Assembly: GCA_004295015.1 (NCBI GenBank)
Contig: SHNE01000048.1
Span: forward strand, 1-64,000
Direction of reading: 5' to 3'
Source of the DNA: Bacteroidota bacterium
Lineage (GTDB): Bacteria; Bacteroidota; Bacteroidia; AKYH767-A; 2013-40CM-41-45
DNA length: 64,000 nt
Made by a program: the position numbers and the translations under genes. Below, one piece after another: positions 43,346-53,142 of this stretch. How positions within the stretch are numbered: the stretch's first letter is position 1; each line of letters starts with the position of its first letter. The notes below the pieces were generated by a model. It did not search any database. It was not told the origin of the DNA and worked only from the letters and a program-made list of their open reading frames with translations.

Positions 43346-46300
43346 ATGCTAAATAAAATAATAGAATTCTCGATAAAGAATAAGCTCATTATTGGACTTT
43401 TTGTCATTGGCCTAATCATATATGGATCCTTCCAGATAACAAAATTACCAATTGATGCCGTCCCTGACATCACAGATAATCAGGTACAGGTAATTACCAT
43501 TGCTCCATCCTTTGGCGCAACTGACATAGAGCGACTCATTACTTTCCCAATCGAGCAGGCGAATAGTAATATTGATGGCATAAAAGAAATTAGAAGTTTT
43601 TCCCGCTTTGGGCTTTCTTTGGTTACTATAGTATTCACTGATAAGACAGATATTTATTGGGCCAGACAACAGGTTGCAGAACGATTGGCGCAGGTACAAT
43701 CTCAAATTCCTCAGGGTATCGGAACACCTGAATTAGGACCTATTTCTACAGGCCTTGGTGAAATTTATCAATATGTAATCAGGCCTGAGCCCGGATTTGA
43801 AAATAAGTACAACGAAACTGATCTGCGAACTATACAGGATTGGATTGTGAGAAGGCAGTTGTTGGGTGTGAAAGGTGTAGCGGAGGTAAGCAGTTTCGGT
43901 GGAAAAGTTAAGCAGTACGAAATTGCCGTCGATGCAAACAGATTACAGGCCTTTAATATTAATATTAATGATGTCTTCTCTGCTGTTGAAAAGAATAATC
44001 AGAATACCGGAGGAGCCTATATTGAAAAAGGACCGACGGTATTATTTATTCGTAGTGAAGGCTTGATTGGAAGTAAAGAAGACATAGAGAATATTTGTAT
44101 AGAGAATGCTGAAGGAGAAATGCCTTTATTCATCCGGGATGTGGCAGAAGTGAAGATAGGGCATGCAACGCGTTTTGGCGCCATGTGTTATAATGATGAA
44201 GGGGAAGTGGCAGGTGCCATCGTAATGATGCTTAAAGGGGGGAATAGCAATGAAGTCATTAAGAATGTAAAAGACAGAATAGCGCAGATCCAGAAAACTT
44301 TACCCGAAGGTGTAATTATTGAACCATTTTTAGATAGAACTAAAATGGTGAATAATGCAATCTTTACGGTAGAGAAGAATTTATTGGAAGGTGCACTCAT
44401 CGTGGTGTTTATCCTCGTTTTGTTTTTAGGAAATTTCAGGGCAGGTTTTTTGGTCGCTTCGGTCATTCCGCTTTCAATGCTTTTTGCAGTTTGTATGATG
44501 AATGCATTTGGAGTAAGCGGGAACCTTATGAGTCTTGGAGCTCTTGATTTTGGATTAATTGTCGACGGAGCAGTAATTATTGTAGAAGCAGTAATGCATC
44601 AACTGGCTCACATTAAGCGACCTGGTTTGTCTGACAAGCTCGAGCAACATGAAATGGATTCTAAAGTTAAGGATTCTGCAAGTAAAATGATGAACAGTGC
44701 AGTTTTTGGACAAATTATAATTCTTATTGTATACCTCCCGATACTAACACTTCAGGGCATTGAAGGAAAAATGTTTAAGCCCATGGCTCAAACTGTTGCC
44801 TTTGCCTTGCTTGGTGCTTTTATTCTTTCCCTGACGTACATACCAATGATGAGTGCTTTAGTACTGAGCAAAAAAGTTAAACATGCTCCAAATATGTCAG
44901 ACAAAGTGATGTTTCGTATTGAAATGTTTTTTCAAAAAACTTTATCCGGAGTTTTGAATTTTCCTAAAGCCGTTCTTTCCATAGTCTTAATTTTGTTCGT
45001 GCTTGCTATTTTTACACTTTCAAGGATGGGAGGCGAATTTATTCCCGCACTCGAAGAAGGTGATTTTGCCGTAGATACAAGAGTGCTTACAGGTAGCAAT
45101 CTAACTACTACGATCGAAGCTACACAGAAAGCGGCTCATATTTTGAAAACTCAATTTCCTGAAGTCGAAAAGGTAGTCACCAAAATTGGTAGTGGGGAGG
45201 TTCCGACAGATCCCATGCCAATGGAGGCAAGCGATATGATGGTTATTCTAAAACCTAAAAAGGAATGGACTTCGGCCAAAACTTTTAATGAACTGGCAGA
45301 GAAGATGAGTAAAGCACTCGAATCAGTTCCCGGTATCACTGCCGGATTTCAATACCCTGTTCAAATGCGCTTTAATGAACTCATGACAGGTGCGAGGCAG
45401 GATGTAGTATGTAAAATCTTTGGCGAGAACCTCGATTCTCTGGCTGTCTATGCAGAAAAGTTGGGAAAAATTGCTTCAAAAGTTGAAGGTAGTCAGAATT
45501 TATTTGTTGAACCGGTGACAGGTATACCACAAATCATTATAGAGTTTAATCGGGCATCAGTTGCACAATACAAATTAAATATTTCTGATATAAATAAGAT
45601 TATAAATACAGCTTTTGCCGGACAAGTATCAGGATTGGTTTTTGAAGGGGAGAGGCGATTTGATTTAGTTGTTAGATTGAAGGACGAAAAGCGGAGAAGC
45701 CTGAGAGATGTTCAGAATCTTCTTATACCTACACCTCAAGGCTCTCAAATTCCTTTAGGACAACTTGCAACGGTTAAATTACAAGACGGGCCAAATCAAA
45801 TTCAACGTGAAGATGCAAAACGACGGATTGTAGTCGGGTTTAATGTCAGAGGACGAGATGTCCAGAGTATAGTGAATGAACTGCAGGAAAAGGCAGATAA
45901 GCAATTAAATTTACCTACAGGCTATTTTATTACCTATGGAGGAGCGTTTGAAAATTTGAATGCTGCCAAGAATCGACTGATGATTGCAGTCCCTATTTCG
46001 TTGTTGTTGATTTTTATTCTATTGTATTTTGCCTTTAGTTCTATCAGGCATGGATTGTTGATTTATACTGCTATTCCTCTTTCAACCATAGGTGGAATAT
46101 TCTTTTTAGCGATGCGAGGTATGCCATTCAGTATTAGCGCCGGTGTTGGTTTCATTGCCTTGTTTGGCGTTGCAGTCTTGAATGGAATTGTCTTAGTAGC
46201 CGAATTCAATCGACTTAAAAAAGTGGGAAGTCAGGATCTTAGAAGAATCGTACTCATGGGAACTAAAATTCGTTTGCGACCGGTATTGATGACTGCATTT

Positions 46301-47695
46301 GTCGCTTCGCTAGGATTTTTGCCAATGGCATTGAGCAATGGAGCAGGAGCAGAAGTTCAAAAACCATTGGCAACGGTTGTAATTGGTGGATTACTCATTG
46401 CCACATTCCTTACACTCTTTGTCTTGCCAATATTGTATATCATGTTCGAGAAAGGTGGAAGATTAAATGTTTCAGCTAAAAGCCTGATGGTGGCTTTTCT
46501 GTTCTCCTTTTCGATTCTGACCGCAGACGCACAGACCCCAATCAGTCTCCAGGCTTCCATTGATACAGCTCTTAAAAGCAATCTTCTTATAAAAAATGAA
46601 ATCTTGAAGGAGGAGTATCATAAGAAGCTCCGGAATTCAGGAATTTCAATACCTCATACGAATGTAGCATTTGAGGGAGGAGAAATAAATAGCGCCTATA
46701 CAGATAGCAGGTTTTCTATTGTACAATCCTTCAGTTTTCCTACTGTGTATTCCAGGCAAAGGAAAGTCCACACTGAAGAATGGAAACTGGCAATGTTTAG
46801 CACAGATTTGAAAGAAGCTGAGATCAAAAGAGCAGTTGCACAAAAATTCAGTTCAATTTTGCTTTTGAAAGAGAAAGAGAAGTTATTGACTGAGGCGGAT
46901 AGCAACTTTTCTGCATTTCTTGTGAAAGCCAATGCCCGTTTTCAAAGTGGAGAAAGCAATATATTAGAGAAAGCAACTGCCGAAAGCCAACAAGCTCAAG
47001 TAAGGTTGCAACTAAGATCTCTTCAGCAAGAACTTGAGTTAAACCGACTTGAGTTCCAATTATTGCTTAATACAGAAACAATACTCGACCCAACAAGCGA
47101 TGTACTCAGGTTTTCTTCACTTATTATCTCAGATAGTCTTGATGTCAATACGCATCCAATTTTGAAATTATCAGATCAACAAAAAAGTCTCGCTAAAGGA
47201 ATCACCAGGCTGGAGAGAGCTAAATTAATTCCGGAGATTAGTCTTGGATATTTTAATACGAGCATGCGTGGTACGGGAGCTGATGACATTTATTATCCAA
47301 GAGAAAGTCGCTTCAGCTCAGTTGAAATTGGAGTAGGCATACCCTTGTTTTTTGGATCTCAGAAATCAAAAATCAGAGCTTCAAGGGTAAATGAGCTTAT
47401 TGCAGATAATAATCATCGAATGCAAGTTCAAAATCTCAGGAAGGAATATCAGGCTGCTCTGCTTCAATATAAAAGCAGTTTGGCAAAGGTTAATTATTTT
47501 GAAGAAAGTGGTATGCTAAATTCAAAATTAATTTCAACTACCGCTTCTCAGCAATTTTCTTCCGGTGAGATAAACTATTTAGACTGGGTGCTTTTGAATA
47601 ATCAGGCTTACTCCATCCAGAATGATTATCTGGAATCTTTAAATTTATTAAATGAAAGTATTATCCTTATTAATTATCTTACTTCTAAACAATAG
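43346..47695 (+). CDS. czcA: CzcA-type RND heavy-metal efflux pump fused to TolC-like outer-membrane factor
   Basis: The first ~1035 of 1449 residues form a complete HME-RND pump with two large periplasmic loops and twelve membrane helices. Helix-4 motif DFGLIVDGAVIIVEA (Asp401, Asp407, Glu414) is the divalent-cation (Zn/Co/Ni) type, not the Cu/Ag CusA type; the usual final Asn is Ala. A second, signal-peptide-like segment (residues 1048-1062, FSILTADAQ) then introduces a TolC-like domain (about 1065-1449) of paired long helices and outer-membrane strands. The fusion is known among Bacteroidota CzcA proteins (recalled). The adaptor gene starts 4 nt after its stop. The TolC half must reach the outer membrane, so cleavage is likely. 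Confidence 0.92.
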   Translation: MLNKIIEFSIKNKLIIGLFVIGLIIYGSFQITKLPIDAVPDITDNQVQVITIAPSFGATDIERLITFPIEQANSNIDGIKEIRSFSRFGLSLVTIVFTDKTDIYWARQQVAERLAQVQSQIPQGIGTPELGPISTGLGEIYQYVIRPEPGFENKYNETDLRTIQDWIVRRQLLGVKGVAEVSSFGGKVKQYEIAVDANRLQAFNININDVFSAVEKNNQNTGGAYIEKGPTVLFIRSEGLIGSKEDIENICIENAEGEMPLFIRDVAEVKIGHATRFGAMCYNDEGEVAGAIVMMLKGGNSNEVIKNVKDRIAQIQKTLPEGVIIEPFLDRTKMVNNAIFTVEKNLLEGALIVVFILVLFLGNFRAGFLVASVIPLSMLFAVCMMNAFGVSGNLMSLGALDFGLIVDGAVIIVEAVMHQLAHIKRPGLSDKLEQHEMDSKVKDSASKMMNSAVFGQIIILIVYLPILTLQGIEGKMFKPMAQTVAFALLGAFILSLTYIPMMSALVLSKKVKHAPNMSDKVMFRIEMFFQKTLSGVLNFPKAVLSIVLILFVLAIFTLSRMGGEFIPALEEGDFAVDTRVLTGSNLTTTIEATQKAAHILKTQFPEVEKVVTKIGSGEVPTDPMPMEASDMMVILKPKKEWTSAKTFNELAEKMSKALESVPGITAGFQYPVQMRFNELMTGARQDVVCKIFGENLDSLAVYAEKLGKIASKVEGSQNLFVEPVTGIPQIIIEFNRASVAQYKLNISDINKIINTAFAGQVSGLVFEGERRFDLVVRLKDEKRRSLRDVQNLLIPTPQGSQIPLGQLATVKLQDGPNQIQREDAKRRIVVGFNVRGRDVQSIVNELQEKADKQLNLPTGYFITYGGAFENLNAAKNRLMIAVPISLLLIFILLYFAFSSIRHGLLIYTAIPLSTIGGIFFLAMRGMPFSISAGVGFIALFGVAVLNGIVLVAEFNRLKKVGSQDLRRIVLMGTKIRLRPVLMTAFVASLGFLPMALSNGAGAEVQKPLATVVIGGLLIATFLTLFVLPILYIMFEKGGRLNVSAKSLMVAFLFSFSILTADAQTPISLQASIDTALKSNLLIKNEILKEEYHKKLRNSGISIPHTNVAFEGGEINSAYTDSRFSIVQSFSFPTVYSRQRKVHTEEWKLAMFSTDLKEAEIKRAVAQKFSSILLLKEKEKLLTEADSNFSAFLVKANARFQSGESNILEKATAESQQAQVRLQLRSLQQELELNRLEFQLLLNTETILDPTSDVLRFSSLIISDSLDVNTHPILKLSDQQKSLAKGITRLERAKLIPEISLGYFNTSMRGTGADDIYYPRESRFSSVEIGVGIPLFFGSQKSKIRASRVNELIADNNHRMQVQNLRKEYQAALLQYKSSLAKVNYFEESGMLNSKLISTTASQQFSSGEINYLDWVLLNNQAYSIQNDYLESLNLLNESIILINYLTSKQ

Positions 47696-47699
47696 AGAA

Positions 47700-48830
47700 A
47701 TGTACAAAGTATTATATATAGCCATCCTTATATTTTTATCTGCATGTTCCTCGGAGCCGGATACCTCTAATCCTGTTTCCGGTGCAACTGAAACGGAGAA
47801 TATCGTTGTCCTGTCAGAGGCTCAAAACAAGTCTGCAGGGATTAAATTTTCTACTATTGAACAACGTAGCATTTCATCCATCCTGAAAGTGAACGGAATT
47901 ATTGATGTGCCACCTCAGAACATGGTATCAGTTAGTATGCCACTTGGTGGATACCTAAAGACTACAAAACTTCTACCCGGCATGCACATTGCAAAAGGCG
48001 AGGTGATTGCTACGATGGAAGACCAACTATACATTCAGCTTCAGCAAGAGTATTTAACTGCCAAGTCAAAATTGCAATTTGCCGAAGCTGAATATGAAAG
48101 ACAGAAAGAGTTAAACCAAACTAAGGCAAGCAGTGATAAAGTTTATCAACAGGCATTGATGGAGTATAAAAACCATAAGATAGCTTTGAGTGCATTGACC
48201 GAAAAATTGAAATTGATCAATATTACCCCGGAGAATTTAACTGAATCAAATTTATCCAAGAATATAAATATTTATAGTAGTATTGATGGCTTCGTTTCTA
48301 AAGTGAATGTAAACATAGGAAAGTATGTGAACCCAAGTGATATTTTATTCGAATTGGTCAACCCTGATGACATTCATCTCAATATGAAAGTTTATGAGAA
48401 AGATTTAGGGAAACTTAGTGTAGGGCAAAAATTGGTGGCTTATACAAATGATCAGCCTGAATTGAGGCATCCTTGTGAGATTATTCTTATCAGTAAAAAC
48501 GTAAATAATGACAGAAGTATTGAAGTGCATTGTCATTTTATGGATTACGATAAAGCACTCATTCCCGGAATGTATATGAATGCTGAAGTAGAAATTCTCA
48601 GTAAAAATACGTATAGTATTCAGGAAGATGCAGTCGTTAATTTTGAAGCCAAGAAATTTCTCTTTGTACAGATTGCCGATAAAAAGTTTGAAATGATTCC
48701 AGTAGAAACGGGTACTTCTGAAGGTGGTTTTACAGAAATTTTAAATCCCGAAGAGCTTCAGACGAAAAATATTGTCGTTAAAGGTGCATACACTCTTTTA
48801 ATGGTCTTGAAAAATAAGGAGGAAGAATAA
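47700..48830 (+). CDS. czcB: CzcB-type RND periplasmic adaptor (lipoprotein)
   Basis: I choose the ATG at 47700, 4 nt after the pump stop, because it gives a lipoprotein signal (MYKVLYIAILIFLSACSSEP). An in-frame ATG at 47652 inside the pump gene would bury the lipobox. The 376-residue adaptor has the membrane-fusion layout: barrel-sandwich strands (GGYLKTTKLLPGMHIAKGEV), a helical hairpin (about 100-165), a lipoyl half (INIYSSIDGFVSKVNVNIGK) and a beta-barrel domain (LSVGQKLVAYT). It should link the pump to the TolC domain. No extra metal-binding N-terminal extension is seen. Confidence 0.9.
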   Translation: MYKVLYIAILIFLSACSSEPDTSNPVSGATETENIVVLSEAQNKSAGIKFSTIEQRSISSILKVNGIIDVPPQNMVSVSMPLGGYLKTTKLLPGMHIAKGEVIATMEDQLYIQLQQEYLTAKSKLQFAEAEYERQKELNQTKASSDKVYQQALMEYKNHKIALSALTEKLKLINITPENLTESNLSKNINIYSSIDGFVSKVNVNIGKYVNPSDILFELVNPDDIHLNMKVYEKDLGKLSVGQKLVAYTNDQPELRHPCEIILISKNVNNDRSIEVHCHFMDYDKALIPGMYMNAEVEILSKNTYSIQEDAVVNFEAKKFLFVQIADKKFEMIPVETGTSEGGFTEILNPEELQTKNIVVKGAYTLLMVLKNKEEE

Positions 48831-48940
48831 ATCGAGAGCAGGTACACAATAATTATGAAGAACCAAGCACTTCTTGATTTTTCTTGCTGGAGTTTCATGT
48901 AACAAGTTGTTTAATGAAACGTATCTCGAATTATACTCTG

Positions 48941-50791
48941 TTATTTGATGATGAATTTTCCCTGCAATACTGATGGATCATCAAAGTTTGTGATTGACAA
49001 AAAGTACATTCCTGAATTCAACTCATTCTTATAAACAATAAACGAGTCTTCAGAATTTACCTGACTTCTGACTTTTCTTCCCGTGATATCATAAATACTA
49101 AGTTCACATCGATCATTGTTGGCATTGCTAAATTTAATGGTAGCCGCATTTCCAAAAGGATTAGGATATACCAAAATTCCTTTAGTCGATGAAATCAGTT
49201 GATCCACACCTACAGAAAGTGTAATAGTGTTGAACACAGTGTTTGTTACGACCGCAGAATTGAAATCAAAATAAATATAGGCCGTGTTTTCCAAAAGATA
49301 AGAAGCCGGTTGAAGAATAGGATTGCATCGAAAACGCACAAATCCATTACTGCCGGGCTCATCTACATTGCTGTCCGGTAATAAAATATTCTCAAATCTG
49401 AATTCAACCAGGTGATCCAGAATTGTAACGCTGACCGGGTGGCTGCTGGCAACAAATTCGAAACTGTTAATGTCGAAGTTTGTATGCAGCTCATCAAGTA
49501 TGACCACCTGAAATGCCGTGTCTGTACCTGTGTTTTGAAAGCGGATATAGTAATCCAATGTAGGAGTTTCATCCAGAAAGGTCATATGTTGTGAGCCAAT
49601 TCCTTCCGGGCTTACCGCTTTATCATTAGGATCAAAAGAGCATACTATAGTTTGATTTATTGTGTCGGTGCAAACACTTATAACCACATTATTGCTATCA
49701 AATAATGTAGTTTCCAGATAGGTATAATAGTTGTAGCCCATGTTGGATGGCAGTAATACTTGAGCATTAATATTCATGGAAGAATAACCTGTATTCCCCG
49801 GTAAATCCCAAATTATAGTGTCTCCACTAACAGAAGTTGAGGCAGGATTCGAAGCCTGAAAAATAACCGCTGAGTCCAGAATTAATTTAATTGTCGAATG
49901 AACATTACTATAGTTGAATTGGGAGCTCGAAATGTATAATGCTGCCAATGTTCCACAACGAGCCAGCCCTCCGGACAAAGTACAGGTAATACTTCCTGCA
50001 TTTGGAATTTTAATTCCAAAATCATTATTCGTATAAGTTCCGGTCTGTGCATCTATAGTATAACTTAAAGAGTCAGAAGAAATACTCCAACCGGGTTGGA
50101 GGAAAACTGAAACAGTATGAAGGCCTGTATCTGCATGAAAAATATAATTTCCGACTGAATCAGTATAGGTAACTAAATTATCAGGCGCTAACATTATTTT
50201 TGTATAGGATATTCCACCTTCAGCTATGTCTTTAGTTCCGTTACTGTCAATATCAAAATAAATATTCCCTGAAATTTCAAATGGTCCGGTACCCAGATTA
50301 CCTATAAGGACATCACAACTTTCGCTGGCACTACAACCATTTCCGTCAACCACACTCAATGTATAGGTTCCTTGACCTACTCCTGTCAGAAATGGAGCGA
50401 ATGATCCGGTTGACCAGCTGTAACTGTATGAAGGGAATCCACCAAAAACTGTGGCGTAGACGCTACCATCTGTACAAGTATCACAGCTCGTACCGAAACA
50501 GTCTAATGATATGCTTAAAGGGGCTGCCATAAATAGAAAAACACTGTCGCTGCAGGTATCACTTTGTGCATTTATAACACTTACACCATAGGTGCCCGGG
50601 CCAAATACCATTGTAGTTTGCCCTGTAGCACCGGTAGACCATAAATAGGAGACAAAGCCGGGGCCGGCATCAAGCATTATAGGTGCATTGGCACAGATCA
50701 TTCGATCCGGACCGAGATCGACAATACATTGAGAGTAGGAATGCTGAATTGACAGCAGAGATAGAATTAAAAGTGTAGCCAGCTTTTTCAT
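48941..50791 (-). CDS. T9SS-secreted SprB-repeat/DUF7619 protein
   Basis: The 616-residue protein has a signal peptide (residues 1-20) and two Ig-like repeats with paired cysteines (LGPDRMICANAPIMLDAGPG and a SprB-type DGNGCSASESCDVLIG). It continues with a CNA-B-like stretch (GNIYFDIDSNGTKDIAEGGI), a DUF7619-type domain (CSFDPNDKAVSPEGIG, NTGTDTAFQVVILDEL) and a T9SS tail (VYPNPFGNAATIKFSN). It should be a surface adhesin-like protein. It is monocistronic, and the convergent efflux unit ends about 110 nt away. Confidence 0.85.
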   Translation of the reverse strand: MKKLATLLILSLLSIQHSYSQCIVDLGPDRMICANAPIMLDAGPGFVSYLWSTGATGQTTMVFGPGTYGVSVINAQSDTCSDSVFLFMAAPLSISLDCFGTSCDTCTDGSVYATVFGGFPSYSYSWSTGSFAPFLTGVGQGTYTLSVVDGNGCSASESCDVLIGNLGTGPFEISGNIYFDIDSNGTKDIAEGGISYTKIMLAPDNLVTYTDSVGNYIFHADTGLHTVSVFLQPGWSISSDSLSYTIDAQTGTYTNNDFGIKIPNAGSITCTLSGGLARCGTLAALYISSSQFNYSNVHSTIKLILDSAVIFQASNPASTSVSGDTIIWDLPGNTGYSSMNINAQVLLPSNMGYNYYTYLETTLFDSNNVVISVCTDTINQTIVCSFDPNDKAVSPEGIGSQHMTFLDETPTLDYYIRFQNTGTDTAFQVVILDELHTNFDINSFEFVASSHPVSVTILDHLVEFRFENILLPDSNVDEPGSNGFVRFRCNPILQPASYLLENTAYIYFDFNSAVVTNTVFNTITLSVGVDQLISSTKGILVYPNPFGNAATIKFSNANNDRCELSIYDITGRKVRSQVNSEDSFIVYKNELNSGMYFLSITNFDDPSVLQGKFIIK

Positions 50792-51236
50792 TGTACAGGT
50801 TTAAGGATACCAAATGTATTAAAATACAGACAAGGCATATATAGTTTGCCGGATTAATTTCTGTATAAAAGCCATAAAAATTCACATTTCGGGTGAATTG
50901 CTTTACTTATAATTAAATATTATCAACTAGCACCTTATAGCTTGGGTCTTCCAAAACATTGACATCCTTAATTTCTTCAGCGTTTTTTAAAAGTTTTTTT
51001 GCAATCCGGACTCAGATGTTTTAGATGAAGTTTTTTTCCGACCTTAAGATACCGTAAAAGGCTTTAGTTTTTACCTGAAGATGCGCAAAGCTAATAAAAT
51101 CAAATTATACCATTGAATTGACGTATTTTGATTTCAAAGCTTGAACCATATCGGATATATTTTTAAATTCGCCGGGTGTTTAGTGTTGTATTGAGTTTCA
51201 AACTTCATCACTCCTATTATAATTTAATAAAAAGCT
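50792..51236. other. 445-nt divergent intergenic stretch, no gene seen
   Basis: AT-rich region between a minus-strand T9SS gene and a plus-strand membrane-protein gene, so it must hold two promoters. Apart from the -7 element already listed, I see poly-T runs and no open frame, repeat copy or RNA gene. Confidence 0.35.
50813..50820 (-). promoter_or_regulatory. -7 promoter element for the SprB-repeat gene
   Basis: The minus strand reads TACATTTG at this position, a perfect TAnnTTTG, 21 nt ahead of the ATG. A TTTG at the expected -33 distance was not found, so the call rests on the -7 box only. Confidence 0.35.
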
Positions 51237-51653
51237 ATGAGCCCTATTCTAAAAAATAGTTTAGCAGTTATCACAGGTATTGTTGTAGGCAGCGTCGTAA
51301 ATATGGGAATCATTACGATCAGCGAATCTATCATTCCTCCTCCTGAAGGTGCTGATCTCAAAACTTTAGAAGGGATGAAAGCTTCAATACACCTATTGGG
51401 TCCGAAGCATTTTATATTTCCGTTTTTGGCTCACGCCGGTGGGACTTTTGTTGGAGCCTGGTTGGCAGCACTCATTGCTGCCACTTATAAAATGCGATTT
51501 GCGATGGCCATTGGATTTGTATTCTTAATCGGCGGAATCATGGCCTCCATTATGATTCCGGCTCCAACATGGTTTAAAGTGTTTGATATTGTCTTCGCCT
51601 ATATCCCGATTGCCTGGTTGGCGGGAAGGTTTGTATCAGCTAAGTCAAATTGA
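51237..51653 (+). CDS. four-TM conserved membrane protein
   Basis: The 138-residue protein has four predicted membrane helices (about 8-27, 55-83, 86-108, 113-132), with the motif-like stretches HFIFPFLAHAGGTFVGAWLA and VFAYIPIAWLAGRFV. No known domain is recognised. The type is common in Bacteroidota and function is unknown. It ends 5 nt before the convergent deiodinase-like gene. Confidence 0.7.
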   Translation: MSPILKNSLAVITGIVVGSVVNMGIITISESIIPPPEGADLKTLEGMKASIHLLGPKHFIFPFLAHAGGTFVGAWLAALIAATYKMRFAMAIGFVFLIGGIMASIMIPAPTWFKVFDIVFAYIPIAWLAGRFVSAKSN

Positions 51654-51658
51654 AAAGC

Positions 51659-52987
51659 TTAATTGAGAATAATTTTTCTCAATACGTGTTCTCTGCCTGT
51701 CAACTCAAAGTAGTAAATTCCTTTTGCAAATTCTTTTAATGTGATCTTAGTTTTGCCATGCTGCAAAATCCTATCTGACTTTATTAATCTCCCCTCAGCA
51801 CTATATAAATTAGCGAATTCAAATTGGTCAAGCTGATCGACAAACAGATTATCATTAACAGGATTAGGATAGATTTTCCATTGCTGATTGCCAATTACAC
51901 TTTCCTCTATACCTGAGGTTAGGGTGGATCCATAGAATCGTTGGGTGTATTGATTCGAAGAGTTTCCCTGATTGATAAACCGTACCTGAGCCATTCCGTT
52001 TGCGGGAACGGTATCCGTATAAAAATAAAAAATAAAAGCTTGTACGAAGCCGGGAGGAATTGTTACCTGTGCAGAATTCGTACTAGGCGGATAACAAATA
52101 TCTGTGCATAGGGCGGTCAGCCAGGATGCCGGCATCTGAGTGCCTTGTCTTTGTATATTAACGACAACATTTTCCGTTGCAGATTGATTCGTCAAGGTTG
52201 CATTCACAGCTATAAAAAATCCGGGTATACCATAATCAATTGTATCTCCTTCAAGTGTGAATGTTCCACCATTCCCAAACGAAGTACATAGCCCGCTGTT
52301 GTTACCAAGCAAACTATCTATTTCACAAAAAATATTATCCGGTGCTTTGTCAAACCATTGTTGGAAAGCAAAGACTCTTCCATCCGGTTTAATAAGCGTG
52401 GCACTATTTGGTTCAGTTCCATAGTTGAGCCACCATTCATTACAAGGCCCATCAATTAAAATTGTTGATCTGATATAATTATTGCTCATCAGTGAACTAA
52501 GAACTGATTTGCGTTCTCCATATGTTTTTGGTTGCTCAAACAAAACTCCCTCTGTTTGGTTCGTACTCGTCGTCCATACATTTCCACTGTAAGGGCTAAC
52601 ATCGATGATTGGATGCGCTTCAACCGTATAGATAATAAATACAGCAAGCTGACCTTGATAAATGCTGTCAACCTGATTTATTACCGGAATTTTCCCTCTG
52701 AATACCGGACAAGTATAACTGGAAGAAATAAGCAGAACCGGTATATTTGTTTGTAAAACTTCAGAGAGCCTTACAGAATCTCCTGCCAATGTATAGAGTT
52801 TGAAATCGGGAACTAAATTTCCCGCAGATATCCCGGGAACGCTACCGCTTCCTTGTGCTATGGGTATGGTACAAACGCTGTCGTTGTCTGACGGAAGGTG
52901 ACTTAGTCCAATGCTTGGTAGCAATTGAGCTCTGCTGTTAAGCGATACGGAGAATACAAATAGGAGAAGAAGAAAATGTTGTTTCAT
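51659..52987 (-). CDS. T9SS-secreted deiodinase/redoxin-like protein
   Basis: The 442-residue protein has a signal peptide (residues 1-20), a thioredoxin-like domain (about 55-215) and a T9SS tail (IYPNPVNDNLFVDQ). Around Cys93 the motif SYTCPVF aligns with the deiodinase motif SCTUPPF, with Cys in the selenocysteine place. VEAHPIIDV further on matches the conserved REAHP. This suggests an iodothyronine-deiodinase/AhpC-like redox domain, with no resolving Cys nearby. A second beta-rich domain follows. It is most likely a surface-attached peroxidase or thiol enzyme; iodine chemistry is speculative. Confidence 0.78.
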   Translation of the reverse strand: MKQHFLLLLFVFSVSLNSRAQLLPSIGLSHLPSDNDSVCTIPIAQGSGSVPGISAGNLVPDFKLYTLAGDSVRLSEVLQTNIPVLLISSSYTCPVFRGKIPVINQVDSIYQGQLAVFIIYTVEAHPIIDVSPYSGNVWTTSTNQTEGVLFEQPKTYGERKSVLSSLMSNNYIRSTILIDGPCNEWWLNYGTEPNSATLIKPDGRVFAFQQWFDKAPDNIFCEIDSLLGNNSGLCTSFGNGGTFTLEGDTIDYGIPGFFIAVNATLTNQSATENVVVNIQRQGTQMPASWLTALCTDICYPPSTNSAQVTIPPGFVQAFIFYFYTDTVPANGMAQVRFINQGNSSNQYTQRFYGSTLTSGIEESVIGNQQWKIYPNPVNDNLFVDQLDQFEFANLYSAEGRLIKSDRILQHGKTKITLKEFAKGIYYFELTGREHVLRKIILN

Positions 52988-53142
52988 GCTAACGGGCTTG
53001 TTATATAAGCAGACCGGATTTTCATATAGAGGTTTAATATCAACTTGTTTAAAGATAAGAAATTCTAAACCGGAATTTTACCATTCCGATAAATTCCTGC
53101 TATTTAGCCTAATTTCATATCTTCGTATCTTGTCTCAGCACC

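Noticed and set aside
43346-46480. CusA (copper/silver) identity for the RND pump
   Set aside because: The helix-4 motif is DFGLIVDGAV...VE, the divalent-cation form, so CzcA-type is preferred despite the copper-linked genes nearby.
48893-48921. GTTTCAT...ATGAAAC as a terminator after czcB
   Set aside because: The stem is only 7 bp, the loop is 15 nt, and there is no T-run.
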